From assembly GCA_900095835.1 (NCBI GenBank), contig LT608321.1, positions 1,078,051-1,142,050 on the forward strand: a DNA stretch of 64,000 nt. The letters run 5' to 3'. Positions within the stretch are counted from its first letter, which is position 1. Every line of letters starts with the position of its first letter. The notes under the pieces were generated by a model that was not told the origin of the DNA, did no database searches, and saw only the letters and a program-made list of their open reading frames with translations. A program made the translations under genes and the position numbers. This stretch comes from Ihuprevotella massiliensis (lineage in GTDB: Bacteria > Bacteroidota > Bacteroidia > Bacteroidales > Bacteroidaceae). Positions 55,715 through 64,000 of the stretch are shown one piece after another.

Positions 55715-56293
55715 CTACTCCTCGGCATGCTCGCAACAGCGATCATAGCATTGGCGGCAAAGTGGCTCATAGGTTTGCATCTCGCCGAGCATCACCTGAT
55801 TGTCGCCTGCCACCAAACGGTGACTATACTGCGCCAACTCGCCACAGCGCACACACACAGCATGCACCTTGGTCACATCTTCTGCCACGGCACAGAGCGC
55901 AGGCATCGGACCAAAAGGCTGACCGCGAAAGTCCATGTCGAGCCCTGCCACGATGACGCGTTTACCCTGATTCGCCAAAGTATTGCACACCTCCACCAGA
56001 CCTTCGTCAAAGAACTGCGCTTCATCCACGCCCACCACATCGGCATTTTGAGCCAGAGCTACTAGTTCGGCAGCCGATGCCACAGGCACTGAAGCCACGG
56101 ACTGCGCATCGTGCGACACCACTTCTACGTCACTGTAGCGCGTATCGATGCAGGGTTTGAATATTTTCACCTGCTGCTGTGCAATTCGTGCACGCTTGAT
56201 GCGACGAATCAGTTCTTCTGTTTTTCCAGAAAACATACTTCCGCACACCACTTCGATGCGGCCTCTGCGAGGAAAGTGTTCGTGATAAGGCAT
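55715..56293 (-). CDS. tdk: Thymidine kinase
   Basis: 192 residues from the ATG at 56293. P-loop [12 protein letters not shown], Asp-Glu [12 protein letters not shown], lasso-loop tyrosine and a C-x-x-C zinc site (CVRCGE, then CRQCYDRC). It phosphorylates thymidine in the salvage route. A promoter box is at 56315-56322, divergent from menA. Confidence 0.95.
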   Translation of the reverse strand: MPYHEHFPRRGRIEVVCGSMFSGKTEELIRRIKRARIAQQQVKIFKPCIDTRYSDVEVVSHDAQSVASVPVASAAELVALAQNADVVGVDEAQFFDEGLVEVCNTLANQGKRVIVAGLDMDFRGQPFGPMPALCAVAEDVTKVHAVCVRCGELAQYSHRLVAGDNQVMLGEMQTYEPLCRQCYDRCCEHAEE

Positions 56294-56314
56294 AATGATT
56301 GGTTGATTTAAGGG

Positions 56315-56322
56315 CAAAAGTA
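56315..56322 (-). promoter_or_regulatory. Promoter -7 box of tdk
   Basis: Minus-strand TACTTTTG matches TAnnTTTG; a very short leader would result. Confidence 0.45.
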
Positions 56323-56367
56323 GCAATTATTCTTGGTTACGCCAAGCAAAACTTCTATCTTCGCTGT

Positions 56368-57336
56368 ATGAACTCACAAGGTGCTCCTCATTCTCTGCGC
56401 GCGTGGTGGTTGGCAGCTCGGCCTAAGACCCTCTCGGGCGCACTCGTTTCGGTGGTGACAGCCACTGCTCTAGCCTATGCCAGCGACACTCCCCATGCTG
56501 CAGCGCCACTTTTGGCGGTGCTCTGCGCGGCTTTTGCTGGATTGATGCAAATCGCTTCAAATTTCATCAATGACCTCATCGACTTCCGCCGTGGACGCGA
56601 TGGAGAAGACCGACTCGGTCCGGAACGCGCCTGTGCACAAGGTTGGATTACTCCACAAGCCATGCAGCGAGGCATAACCCTCACCCTCGTTCTCGCTGCC
56701 GCAGTAGGACTGTGCAGCTTAGTCCTCTTTGCCCACGCTTCGCAATACCACTTCGCCCAACTGGCGCTGTGGCTAGGATTAGTGGGGGTAAGTTGTGGGG
56801 CAGGTGCTTTTCTCTACACCACTCACTTGAGCCGTCTGGCGCTAGGGGATGTTATGGTGCTCATTTTCTTTGGTTTGATTCCAGTGGGTGGCACCTACTT
56901 TTTGCTCACCGATCACCTCACCCTTCCTGCGCTCCTCCTAGGGTTGAGCATTGGACTCGTGGTGGATTTATTGCTGGTGATCAACAATTTTCGCGATCGC
57001 GACAACGATGCTCGGGTAAATAAGCGCACTCTGGTGGTCTATTTAGGCGAACGCTACACACTTGCGTTTTATCTCTTGCTTGGTGTGGGAGCTCTGTTGC
57101 TCCTTTTTGCACTTTGCTACCACTTGCCCACCTCCTTTAGCAACGTCTGGGTGCAGTATCTGCCTGTGTTTGTGCCCTTAATTTTCCTACCTCTTCACTT
57201 ACACACTTGGCAAGAGCTGAAGCGCATTCGCCATGGTCGCGCACTCAATGCGCTTTTGGGCGCCACCTCCCGCAACATTCTCCTCTTTGCCCTCAGCTTC
57301 TGCGTGGGTCTACTTCTGCAACCCTGCTTGCAGTAA
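56368..57336 (+). CDS. menA: 1,4-Dihydroxy-2-naphthoate polyprenyltransferase
   Basis: 322 residues from the ATG at 56368 (MNSQGAPHSLRAWWLAARPK). UbiA-fold with Asp-rich motif NFINDLIDFRRGRDGEDR and the second motif NNFRDRDNDARVNKRT; eight or nine membrane helices. It joins a prenyl chain to DHNA in menaquinone synthesis, in the inner membrane. Confidence 0.95.
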   Translation: MNSQGAPHSLRAWWLAARPKTLSGALVSVVTATALAYASDTPHAAAPLLAVLCAAFAGLMQIASNFINDLIDFRRGRDGEDRLGPERACAQGWITPQAMQRGITLTLVLAAAVGLCSLVLFAHASQYHFAQLALWLGLVGVSCGAGAFLYTTHLSRLALGDVMVLIFFGLIPVGGTYFLLTDHLTLPALLLGLSIGLVVDLLLVINNFRDRDNDARVNKRTLVVYLGERYTLAFYLLLGVGALLLLFALCYHLPTSFSNVWVQYLPVFVPLIFLPLHLHTWQELKRIRHGRALNALLGATSRNILLFALSFCVGLLLQPCLQ

Positions 57337-57561
57337 TCCAGTCACTGTGGCAGACGCACAACTCCTCTCATGCTCACCACCGCAGCTCCATGCCCACGAC
57401 CGACAATGCTGCTGCCAGACGGTGAGCCGATGAGAGCAATCTGCTAGACTTCCTTCGCTTTGCCCCCTTCATCTATAGGGAACGAATTGCGTTAAATGGA
57501 GCATAATGGAGTGTAAAAGATGTTGATTTCAGGGGTTTATTGTGCTTATTTAAGTTTTGAG

Positions 57562-57597
57562 CACCGCGCAAAGGGATTTTTGCCCTTTTGCGCGGTG
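57562..57597 (+). terminator. Terminator of menA
   Basis: CACCGCGCAAAGGG (57562-57575) pairs with CCCTTTTGCGCGGTG (57583-57597), followed by TTCGTTTTTCG. Confidence 0.75.
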
Positions 57598-57643
57598 TTC
57601 GTTTTTCGTGCTCTATGGCTCACCTCTAGTATCCGCTCTTCTC

Positions 57644-58031
57644 GTGCGCGCGTTACGCGCGCACATTACAGCGATTTTGCACTTTTTGCTTTCACAACCT
57701 TCACAGTTTTCTTTGTAAGAAAAACATTATCAAGAAGATAGAAGGCTTTTTGGCTTAGCCTTTTTCCGAGATAGGTGCTAAAACGTTGGACATTTCTCCA
57801 AAAACGTTGGACATTTCTCCAAAAACATTGGACTTTTTCCAAAATATCTCCCACGTTTTCAAAGAAATGTCCTATATTTTTGGAAGTCCTTGTCCAGGTT
57901 CCCTAGAAAAAACCGCTTTTGTCCCACAAAAAAGCATCAGTTCGAGGTGCAAAATGAATGGCAAAAAGCCTCATCGGTAAGGTTGTGAAAGCAAAAAGTG
58001 CGAAATCCCAGGGAAGGCGCGCGCGTACGCG
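57644..58031. repeat. Inverted pair of the conserved intergenic element (copies C and D) around the 21-bp array
   Basis: Copy C has a perfect palindrome GTGCGCGCG-TTA-CGCGCGCAC (57644-57664) and core GATTTTGCACTTTTTGCTTT (57673 on). Copy D carries the reverse complement (AAGGTTGTGAAAGCAAAAAG from 57979), then CCCAGGG and CGCGTACGCG (58022-58031). The cores match copies A and B at 8583-8866. The 21-bp array lies between C and D. The stretch 58032-58332 shows no gene. Confidence 0.85.
57783..57866 (-). repeat. 21-bp tandem repeat array, locus 2
   Basis: Units begin at 57783, 57804 and 57825, with a degenerate fourth at 57846 (ACGTTGGACATTTCTCCAAA). On the minus strand they read F-W-R-N-V-Q-R-F-W-R-N-V-Q, the same heptad as locus 1 and locus 3. 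Confidence 0.88.
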
Positions 58032-58332
58032 AGGATTTTCTCACCCCTTCGCATTCTCCTTTTTTCAGCCGTCCAGTTTTCGTCCCACGCATAACCTCCC
58101 ATGGCGCGCTCATTCACTGCCCAAATCACCGCCAACCTATAAAAGTACTTAACAAAATCGGCGTTACAACATTTCTTAATCTCTATTGTGCGCCAATTAA
58201 CGCAATTCATCCCATATATATAGAGAGCGCACTAGTAATGAGTGCGGGGCTAGCTACGACCTACTTTCTCGCACCACCGATGCAAATATCTGGATACTCA
58301 TGTAAAAAAAATTTGCGTTTGTCTGCATTTTA

Positions 58333-58364
58333 TTTGTTAGATTGAACAATTCTTTCTACATTTG
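58333..58364 (+). promoter_or_regulatory. Promoter of the DUF5723 gene
   Basis: -33 box TTTG (58333-58336), 20-bp spacer and -7 box TACATTTG (58357-58364), the closest match to the full Bacteroidota consensus in the window. The leader to 58589 is ~217 nt. Confidence 0.7.
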
Positions 58365-58588
58365 CAGCGGATCACAGAGGTAAACTCTATCGCTCTTGAT
58401 GAAAAATTATTGCCTCCTTAGAACCGCTCAAAATTATCTCTGTCCACAACAACGGGCTGGTGATGTTGATTTCCTCTATACAAAGCTGTTATGCCCTTTC
58501 TCCATCGAAACAGAAGGATTGCAAAAACAGCCATTTTGCAATCGCTCTAAAGAATCGACTATCACCTTTGCTTATCACTTATAAAACT

Positions 58589-59983
58589 ATGATGAAAAAT
58601 TGGCTCCGCTTCCTCGCTTTTATATTGCTCATTTTGGGAAGTACTAGTTGCTTTGTCAATTCAATTACAGCACAAACAGCTCGTACTGGTTTCTTCATGG
58701 AAACTTCTAAATTCCGCCACCAGATTAACCCTGCATTGCTCGAGGATAATCCCTATTTGGTGTTCCCCTTCTTAGGCAATATCTATGCGAGCACCATCAG
58801 CAGCCACAACACGGATGCTTTCGTCTATAAAGTGACCGACCCCACTACAGGAAAAAAGGAATATGACACCTTTATGAACACAGAGGTAACCCCCAAACAA
58901 TTCTACAGCAGACTGGGTACTAAAGATTTATCGCTCGACGTGGATTTGAACGAAAACATTTTTTCCATAGCTGTGAATGGATTTGGTGGAACCAATTTGG
59001 TTGAAATAAACCTTAGATCCTCTTCTCGCTTGGAATTGCCTAACCAGCTCTTCCACTATGCCAAGGAGTCAAACGACAGAAATGCTTATTACCTTGACCA
59101 TTTGGCGCTCAACCACCAAACTTATGCTGAAATAGCACTCGGTCATGCGCACAATGTGGGCAACCATTTCACGGTGGGCGCAAAGGTAAAAGGTTTGATA
59201 GGAGTGGGGTATGCAGATATCCAAGCGGACAATTTGGACGTGAAGCAGGCTGGCTTGGGCTGGTCAGTGTCGGGACGTACACGCGGCACACTGGCTGTGC
59301 TCAACACTCCTCCCACTTTCAACGAGAAAGGGCGTTTCGATGGCCTTGAAGACTTATCTCCTGGCATCACTGGCTGGGGACTTGGTGCTGACCTTGGTGT
59401 CATCTATGAGGTGCATGGTGTCGAGGGACTCACCGTGAATGCCTCACTCACAGACTTGGGCTTCATCAATCACACGAAGGCTTATGCCCTCAACAATGAT
59501 GTTTATCGTACTTGGTCGTTTGAGGGTTTCCGTAACACAAAGGACGAAAACGGCAAAATGCTACAAGATGGTGTGGAGCAATTTAAGGACGACCTTCAAG
59601 AACTCCTTTCGCTCCGTGACGGTGGCAAAACGACTAAAAAATCTGCTCTTAAAAGCACGCTCAACTTAGGGGCGAAATATGAACTTCCTTTCGCGAAACA
59701 CCTGAATGTGGGGGTGCTCTATTCGAAGCATCTTGAAGGCAACTTCAGTCTCGACCAACTTACCTTCGGTGCTGCATGGCATCCCATAGCTCCTATCGAA
59801 CTGGGTGTGAGCACCACACTCGTAAAAAACAGCATAAATTTCGGCGCCATGCTCACCGTGCAAGCACCACATTTCCAAGTATTTGTAGGCACAGATTACT
59901 TCTCCGGAGCCTTCTCTGAAGATGGTCTATTCAGCAGCCGTGCCAACAACATCAACTTGGGGGTTACGATTCCTCTCGATTAG
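58589..59983 (+). CDS. DUF5723 family outer-membrane protein
   Basis: 464 residues from the ATG at 58589 (a second ATG follows at once). Signal segment LRFLAFILLILGSTSCFVNS. The mature start RTGFFMETSKFRHQINPALL, then FPFLGNIYAS, matches the conserved N-terminus of DUF5723 proteins. The rest has barrel-like strands (VGAKVKGLIGVGYADIQ, GAMLTVQAPHFQVFVG). A surface or structural role is likely but unproven. Confidence 0.8.
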   Translation: MMKNWLRFLAFILLILGSTSCFVNSITAQTARTGFFMETSKFRHQINPALLEDNPYLVFPFLGNIYASTISSHNTDAFVYKVTDPTTGKKEYDTFMNTEVTPKQFYSRLGTKDLSLDVDLNENIFSIAVNGFGGTNLVEINLRSSSRLELPNQLFHYAKESNDRNAYYLDHLALNHQTYAEIALGHAHNVGNHFTVGAKVKGLIGVGYADIQADNLDVKQAGLGWSVSGRTRGTLAVLNTPPTFNEKGRFDGLEDLSPGITGWGLGADLGVIYEVHGVEGLTVNASLTDLGFINHTKAYALNNDVYRTWSFEGFRNTKDENGKMLQDGVEQFKDDLQELLSLRDGGKTTKKSALKSTLNLGAKYELPFAKHLNVGVLYSKHLEGNFSLDQLTFGAAWHPIAPIELGVSTTLVKNSINFGAMLTVQAPHFQVFVGTDYFSGAFSEDGLFSSRANNINLGVTIPLD

Positions 59984-60035
59984 GCTGTACTATATCAAGC
60001 AGACTTTTTAATCCCTAAAATAAAAATAGAACCGA

Positions 60036-60806
60036 ATGAAGCCCTTTGACTATTTCATCTATTGTTTTAAGAACTATGCAAAGTTCAGTGGACGAGCCTG
60101 CCGTTCAGAGTTTTGGTTCTTTGTGCTCTTCAACTTCGTCATCTCAAACGCACTGAACATTATGTCCCAAAGCTTGCTGTGGGTCAACGATGATATGATT
60201 TGGGTGGTACTCATCGGCAATATCTACGGTTTGGCTGTTTTCATTCCTTCCTTAGCAGTGACGGTGCGTCGATTGCACGACACAGGAAAAAGTGGATGGT
60301 GGATTTTATCTTACCATCTCCCTATCCTTTTGACCGTCGTATTTTTTGTGGTGTTGTTTGTCCAAATCTTTTCAGAGTTCTCTTTCTACGAGATGAACAA
60401 AATTCGCCCAGAGGATATTCCATGGATAACCGTTGTGGGCATTCTTCTTTGTCTATTCCTTTCGCTCTTCTTTGGTATTTTCCTCTTAGTGTGGCTCTGC
60501 ACCGATAGTCAACCAGGCACCAACAAATATGGTCCTAATCCCAAAGAAATGATGAGGCATGGCTTTGGAAATCCTCAACAGCAACCTTATGGACAGAATC
60601 CTTATGGTGGGCAGCAACCTCCTTACGGACAGCAGCCTTATGGAGGGATGAATGCTCCGCAGCAACCTCCTTATGGTGCGCAACAGAATCCTTGTGATGC
60701 ACCCCAACAACCACCCTACGGCAGTACACCTCAAACACCCCAAAATGGAGAAGGGGACAACTACGAAAAGGACCCGAATGGCGGGGATAGCCACTACCAA
60801 CGATAA
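60036..60806 (+). CDS. DUF805 membrane protein with Pro/Gln/Gly/Tyr-rich tail (copy 1)
   Basis: 256 residues. The DUF805 part (1-~170) has FKNYAKFSGRACRSEFWFFV at the start, four membrane helices, [12 protein letters not shown] and WLCTDSQPGTNKYGPNPK. The last ~80 residues are a low-complexity tail built of QQPYGQNPYGGQQ-like repeats. First of three tandem paralogues (60036, 60837, 61477). DUF805 proteins are uncharacterised. Confidence 0.93.
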   Translation: MKPFDYFIYCFKNYAKFSGRACRSEFWFFVLFNFVISNALNIMSQSLLWVNDDMIWVVLIGNIYGLAVFIPSLAVTVRRLHDTGKSGWWILSYHLPILLTVVFFVVLFVQIFSEFSFYEMNKIRPEDIPWITVVGILLCLFLSLFFGIFLLVWLCTDSQPGTNKYGPNPKEMMRHGFGNPQQQPYGQNPYGGQQPPYGQQPYGGMNAPQQPPYGAQQNPCDAPQQPPYGSTPQTPQNGEGDNYEKDPNGGDSHYQR

Positions 60807-60836
60807 GTAGTCTTTTCTTAGAAAAGAATTTATTTG

Positions 60837-61364
60837 ATGAAGTATTTCCTTTATTGTCTTAAGCACTATGCCGACTTCGGCGGCCGTGCACGTCGTTCTG
60901 AGTATTGGTACTTTCAGCTCTTCAACTTTCTGATTGAAATTGGTATTTACCTTATCGTTTTAGCAATAAAAGAAGTAATAGGAATAGATTTGGGCTTCTT
61001 AAGATTTGTATATCCTATTGCCTTATTTATTCCTAATTTAGCTGTGTCAGCTCGACGCTTACACGACACGAATCGAAGCGGTTGGTGGCAACTATTGACC
61101 ATCATTACTGGACTCATTATGTATGGTTTTGTAATGACCTTCGCGTATCTGCTATGCTTATATGTCATATGGGGCGCAGATATGCGTGGCTTCTCTATTT
61201 TTAGGGAAGAAAAGCTGCTTTCAATCCTCTTGTTCGTCTCCATCATTTGTCACATAGCTGCAGAAATTCTTCTACTGGTTTGGTATTGCAGAGACAGCCA
61301 ACAAGGGGTAAATAGATTTGGTCCGAACCCCAAAGAAGAAAACAACGCAGATCCAGATCAATAG
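60837..61364 (+). CDS. DUF805 membrane protein without tail (copy 2)
   Basis: 175 residues from the ATG at 60837 (a TTG one codon earlier is not preferred). [34 protein letters not shown] and DSQQGVNRFGPNPKEEN are the DUF805 hallmarks. It lacks the repeat tail of its neighbours. Confidence 0.92.
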   Translation: MKYFLYCLKHYADFGGRARRSEYWYFQLFNFLIEIGIYLIVLAIKEVIGIDLGFLRFVYPIALFIPNLAVSARRLHDTNRSGWWQLLTIITGLIMYGFVMTFAYLLCLYVIWGADMRGFSIFREEKLLSILLFVSIICHIAAEILLLVWYCRDSQQGVNRFGPNPKEENNADPDQ

Positions 61365-61476
61365 GCTTCCCATAATGGTGGACATCCAAATCAACAAGGT
61401 ATTCACCTCAAGGGAAAGCAATAATTGAAGTGCTAAAACAGCCATCTCAACAACAAACCCTTTAAACAATCCTTTT

Positions 61477-62067
61477 ATGAAGTATTTTCTCTATTGTCTT
61501 CAGCACTATGCCGACTTCGAGGGCCGTGCACGCCGTTCCGAGTTTTGGTATTACACTCTCTTCCATTTTCTCTTCGCCCTTTTACCCTTATTTATTGGTC
61601 TTATTCTATTACTTGTGGGTGCGGCTTCTCAAGACTATTCAACCTCAGGGTCACCCTCTGCACTTATTATACTTGGTGCTCTGCTATCGTTTGTCGGTAT
61701 CATTGCTTGTCTGGGATTATTGGTCCCCACTTGGGCTGTAACAGCACGCCGTCTACACGACACCGGAAAAAGTGGTTGGTTAATGCTCATTGGAATGATT
61801 CCCTATGTGAACGTTATCACTGGCATTGTGCTCCTTGTTTTCTATTGCACGGATAGTACTCCAGGCGAGAACCAATATGGTCCTAACCCTAAAGGTATAG
61901 GAAATAACGGCAACTATTGGGGAAATCCTAATGGTCAAGGAGCACCTTATGGATACCAACAACCCAATAACGGAGGATATCAACAACCCTATAATGGTGG
62001 ATATCAACAACCCAATAATGGTGGATACCAACAACCCAATAATGGTGGATACACCCATCAACAATAA
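61477..62067 (+). CDS. DUF805 membrane protein with QQPNNGGY repeats (copy 3)
   Basis: 196 residues. [34 protein letters not shown] and [14 protein letters not shown] mark DUF805. The C-terminal tail is four perfect or near-perfect copies of an 8-residue unit (QQPNNGGY). Its first 60 bases are almost identical to copy 2, so the duplication is recent or kept uniform by conversion. Confidence 0.93.
   Translation: MKYFLYCLQHYADFEGRARRSEFWYYTLFHFLFALLPLFIGLILLLVGAASQDYSTSGSPSALIILGALLSFVGIIACLGLLVPTWAVTARRLHDTGKSGWLMLIGMIPYVNVITGIVLLVFYCTDSTPGENQYGPNPKGIGNNGNYWGNPNGQGAPYGYQQPNNGGYQQPYNGGYQQPNNGGYQQPNNGGYTHQQ
61951..62046 (+). repeat. 24-bp tandem repeat inside the third DUF805 gene
   Basis: Four units at 61951, 61975, 61999 and 62023 (GGATATCAACAACCCAATAA type), then a partial unit. 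The period is a multiple of three and codes for QQPNNGGY. Confidence 0.92.
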
Positions 62068-62107
62068 GCTCCTTTAGGAGACATTTCCTCTCAACTCTCT
62101 CATACAT

Positions 62108-62144
62108 CGAGCGATTCCGCCACAATTCGTGGCAGAATCGCTCG
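62108..62144 (+). terminator. Terminator between the DUF805 genes and alaS
   Basis: CGAGCGATTC (62108-62117) pairs with GAATCGCTCG (62135-62144), with an inner GCCAC/GTGGC, followed by ATTTTCG. Confidence 0.8.
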
Positions 62145-62163
62145 ATTTTCGCTCAAAAAATCG

Positions 62164-62171
62164 TACCTTTG
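62164..62171 (+). promoter_or_regulatory. Promoter -7 box of alaS
   Basis: TACCTTTG matches TAnnTTTG; leader ~18-25 nt. Confidence 0.6.
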
Positions 62172-62195
62172 CACCCAAATAGTTTAGAAAACAGT

Positions 62196-64000
62196 ATGAT
62201 GACTGCAAACGAAATACGCGAATCTTATAAGCGTTTCTTTGAGGAGCATGGACACCTCATCGTGCCTTCCGCTCCTATGGTGATTAAAGATGACCCCACC
62301 CTCATGTTTACCAATGCGGGTATGAACCAGTTCAAGGACATTATCCTTGGACACACAGAACCCAAATGCCGCCGCATGACCGACTCTCAGAAGTGTCTGC
62401 GCGTGAGTGGTAAGCACAACGACCTCGAAGAGGTGGGACACGACACCTACCACCACACGATGTTTGAAATGCTCGGTAACTGGTCATTTGGCGACTACTT
62501 CAAGGAAGACGCCATCACTTTCGCCTACAAATTCTTGGTGGAAGTGCTCAAGATTGATCCCAAAAATCTCTACGTCACTGTCTTTGAAGGTGACAAGGAA
62601 GCTGGGCTCGAGCGCGACGACGAAGCTGCGGCTATCTGGGAACGCTACTTCCCCAAAGATCATATCATCAACGGTAATAAGCACGACAACTTCTGGGAAA
62701 TGGGTGACACCGGTCCCTGTGGTCCTTGCTCAGAAATCCACATCGATGGACGTTCCGAAGAAGAAAAAGCCAAAGTTTCTGGAGCTTCTCTCGTCAATCA
62801 AGACAACCCCGAGGTAATCGAGATTTGGAACCTCGTATTCATGCAATACAATCGCAAAGCCGATGGTTCTCTCGAAGGTCTTCCCCACAAGGTTATCGAC
62901 ACCGGTATGGGATTTGAGCGTTTGGTGCGTGTGCTTCAAGGTAAAAACTCCAACTACGACACCGACATTTTCCAACCCATCATCCGCAAAATCGCAGAGT
63001 TTTCTGGTTTTGCTTATGGAAAAGAAGAAGCTACCGACGTGGCAATGCGTGTTATTGCTGACCACTTGCGCGCCATCGCGTTCTCCATCGCAGACGGACA
63101 ACTTCCCTCCAACGCGAAAGCAGGTTATGTGATTCGTCGCATCTTGCGTCGTGCAGTGCGCTACGCTTACACCTTCCTCAACCAGCGCGAAGCCTTCATT
63201 TGCCGCCTCGTTCCCACCCTCGTACAAGAGATGGGAGGTGCATATCCCGAACTTCCTGCACAACAAGAACTCATCACCAAGGTGATTCGCGAAGAAGAAG
63301 AATCATTCCTCCGCACCCTTGCCACTGGTATCAACCGTTTGGAAAATATCATTGAAGCCACGAAGGCAGCAGGCAACAAAGTGGTGGAAGGAAAAGAAGC
63401 CTTCACCCTCTTCGACACCTATGGTTTCCCCCTCGACCTCACCGAACTCATCTGTTCTGAAGCCGGTCTCACCGTGGACGAAGCTGGTTTTGATGCAGAA
63501 ATGCAACAACAAAAAGAGCGCGCGCGCAATGCCGCAGCCACAGAAACAGGCGACTGGGTGGTTTTGGCAGAAGGCAACACCACTTTCCACGGTTGGGATT
63601 ACACCGAATATGGTTGCCGTATCTTGAAATATCGTCAAGTGCAACAAAAGAAGCAAACCTACTTCGAACTCGTACTGGACAACACGCCATTCTATGCTGA
63701 AATGGGTGGACAAGTGGGAGACACTGGTGTGCTCATCAATGAGGAAGAAACAGTGGAAATCTTCGACACCAAGCGCGAAAACAACCTTCCCATCCACCTC
63801 ACCAAGGCACTTCCCAAGCACCCCGAAGCAGAATTCATGGCATGTGTTGACGTGGATCGTCGTCACAAGATTGAAGCCAACCACACCGCTACTCACTTGC
63901 TCGACCAAGCACTCCGCGAAGTCCTCGGCACTCACGTAGAACAAAAGGGTTCGCTCAATAACGATCGTAGCCTTCGCTTTGACTTCTCTCACTTCCAAAA
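62196..64000 (+). CDS. alaS: Alanine-tRNA ligase, N-terminal part (partial)
   Basis: About 601 residues are visible from the ATG at 62196 (second ATG at 62199); the frame runs off the window. Class II motif 1 region [20 protein letters not shown], then [10 protein letters not shown], motif 2 region ([20 protein letters not shown]) and a [12 protein letters not shown] loop. The start of the editing domain is visible ([20 protein letters not shown] with the H-x-x-x-H zinc motif). It charges tRNA-Ala and edits Ser or Gly mischarging. Confidence 0.97.
   Translation, partial: MMTANEIRESYKRFFEEHGHLIVPSAPMVIKDDPTLMFTNAGMNQFKDIILGHTEPKCRRMTDSQKCLRVSGKHNDLEEVGHDTYHHTMFEMLGNWSFGDYFKEDAITFAYKFLVEVLKIDPKNLYVTVFEGDKEAGLERDDEAAAIWERYFPKDHIINGNKHDNFWEMGDTGPCGPCSEIHIDGRSEEEKAKVSGASLVNQDNPEVIEIWNLVFMQYNRKADGSLEGLPHKVIDTGMGFERLVRVLQGKNSNYDTDIFQPIIRKIAEFSGFAYGKEEATDVAMRVIADHLRAIAFSIADGQLPSNAKAGYVIRRILRRAVRYAYTFLNQREAFICRLVPTLVQEMGGAYPELPAQQELITKVIREEEESFLRTLATGINRLENIIEATKAAGNKVVEGKEAFTLFDTYGFPLDLTELICSEAGLTVDEAGFDAEMQQQKERARNAAATETGDWVVLAEGNTTFHGWDYTEYGCRILKYRQVQQKKQTYFELVLDNTPFYAEMGGQVGDTGVLINEEETVEIFDTKRENNLPIHLTKALPKHPEAEFMACVDVDRRHKIEANHTATHLLDQALREVLGTHVEQKGSLNNDRSLRFDFSHFQ

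Noticed and set aside
57783-57866. CRISPR array
   Set aside because: The units are head-to-tail 21-mers without spacers, and no cas genes are near.
1-64000. tRNA or rRNA genes
   Set aside because: No T-loop-like GTTCRANNC with matching acceptor stem and no rRNA-like stretch was found by eye.

Overview
The window looks like a chromosome segment of a Bacteroidales bacterium (phylum Bacteroidota), probably in or near the Prevotella/Alloprevotella/Porphyromonas group. Supporting signs are the Bacteroidota-type -7 promoter box (TAnnTTTG) in front of many genes, the general lack of Shine-Dalgarno sequences, beta-barrel proteins ending in Phe or a short C-terminal tail, an LptE/TPR-like/SecG block, a meso-diaminopimelate dehydrogenase gene, and zinc-free L36 and S14. 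The genus is not certain.

Layout. 1-8.0 kb: the end of an outer-membrane barrel gene, a DUF389 membrane protein, a secreted protein, dnaA, a two-component system and a TonB-C-domain protein. 8.0-9.1 kb: a gene-free stretch rich in repeats. 9.1-12.6 kb: an ATPase + DUF4435 (TOPRIM-like) pair resembling the PARIS defence architecture, followed by a sodium:solute symporter. 12.6-20.2 kb: ddh, a large GH20 beta-hexosaminidase, and umuDC. 20.2-31.9 kb: a visibly AT-richer accessory island. 32.0-47.1 kb: the S10-spc-alpha ribosomal protein supercluster from rplC to rplQ on the minus strand, with secY, map, infA and rpoA but without rpsJ ahead of rplC. 47.4-57.6 kb: a thioredoxin-like lipoprotein, a sigma-54 activator, lptE, a TPR-like protein, secG, a nucleotidyltransferase, tilS, a radical SAM protein, tdk and menA. 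57.6-58.3 kb: a second repeat-rich gap. 58.6-64 kb: a DUF5723 outer-membrane protein, three DUF805 membrane proteins in tandem, and the first 1.8 kb of alaS.

The island holds two accessory operons on the minus strand. The first (20466-23048) is an unrecognised three-gene cassette: a membrane protein with a His-rich motif and two small coiled-coil proteins that are paralogues of each other. The second (28572-31454) is a complete ABC-three-component (ABC-3C) system: SMEK-domain protein, small middle component, and DUF2326 SMC-like ATPase. Each operon is preceded by a copy of the same ~270-300 bp repeat (23187-23453 and 31646-31942). Each repeat copy carries a strong hairpin and a minus-strand promoter box pointing into its operon. 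Between the operons lie a TonB-receptor-type barrel gene, an IS5-like insertion sequence with 16-bp terminal inverted repeats, and the frameshifted C-terminal stub of a tyrosine integrase. This looks like a defence-type island built by modular exchange against the 3' end of the ribosomal cluster.

Two further points stand out. A 21-bp tandem repeat occurs at three separate intergenic loci (8.4, 20.15 and 57.8 kb) and keeps an open frame coding for a heptad of the form R-F-x-[KR]-[NK]-[LV]-x. Around two of these loci lies a separate conserved ~30-bp core plus GC-rich palindrome, arranged as inverted pairs. The best candidates for an undescribed system are the three-gene cassette and the shared promoter repeat that precedes both accessory operons.
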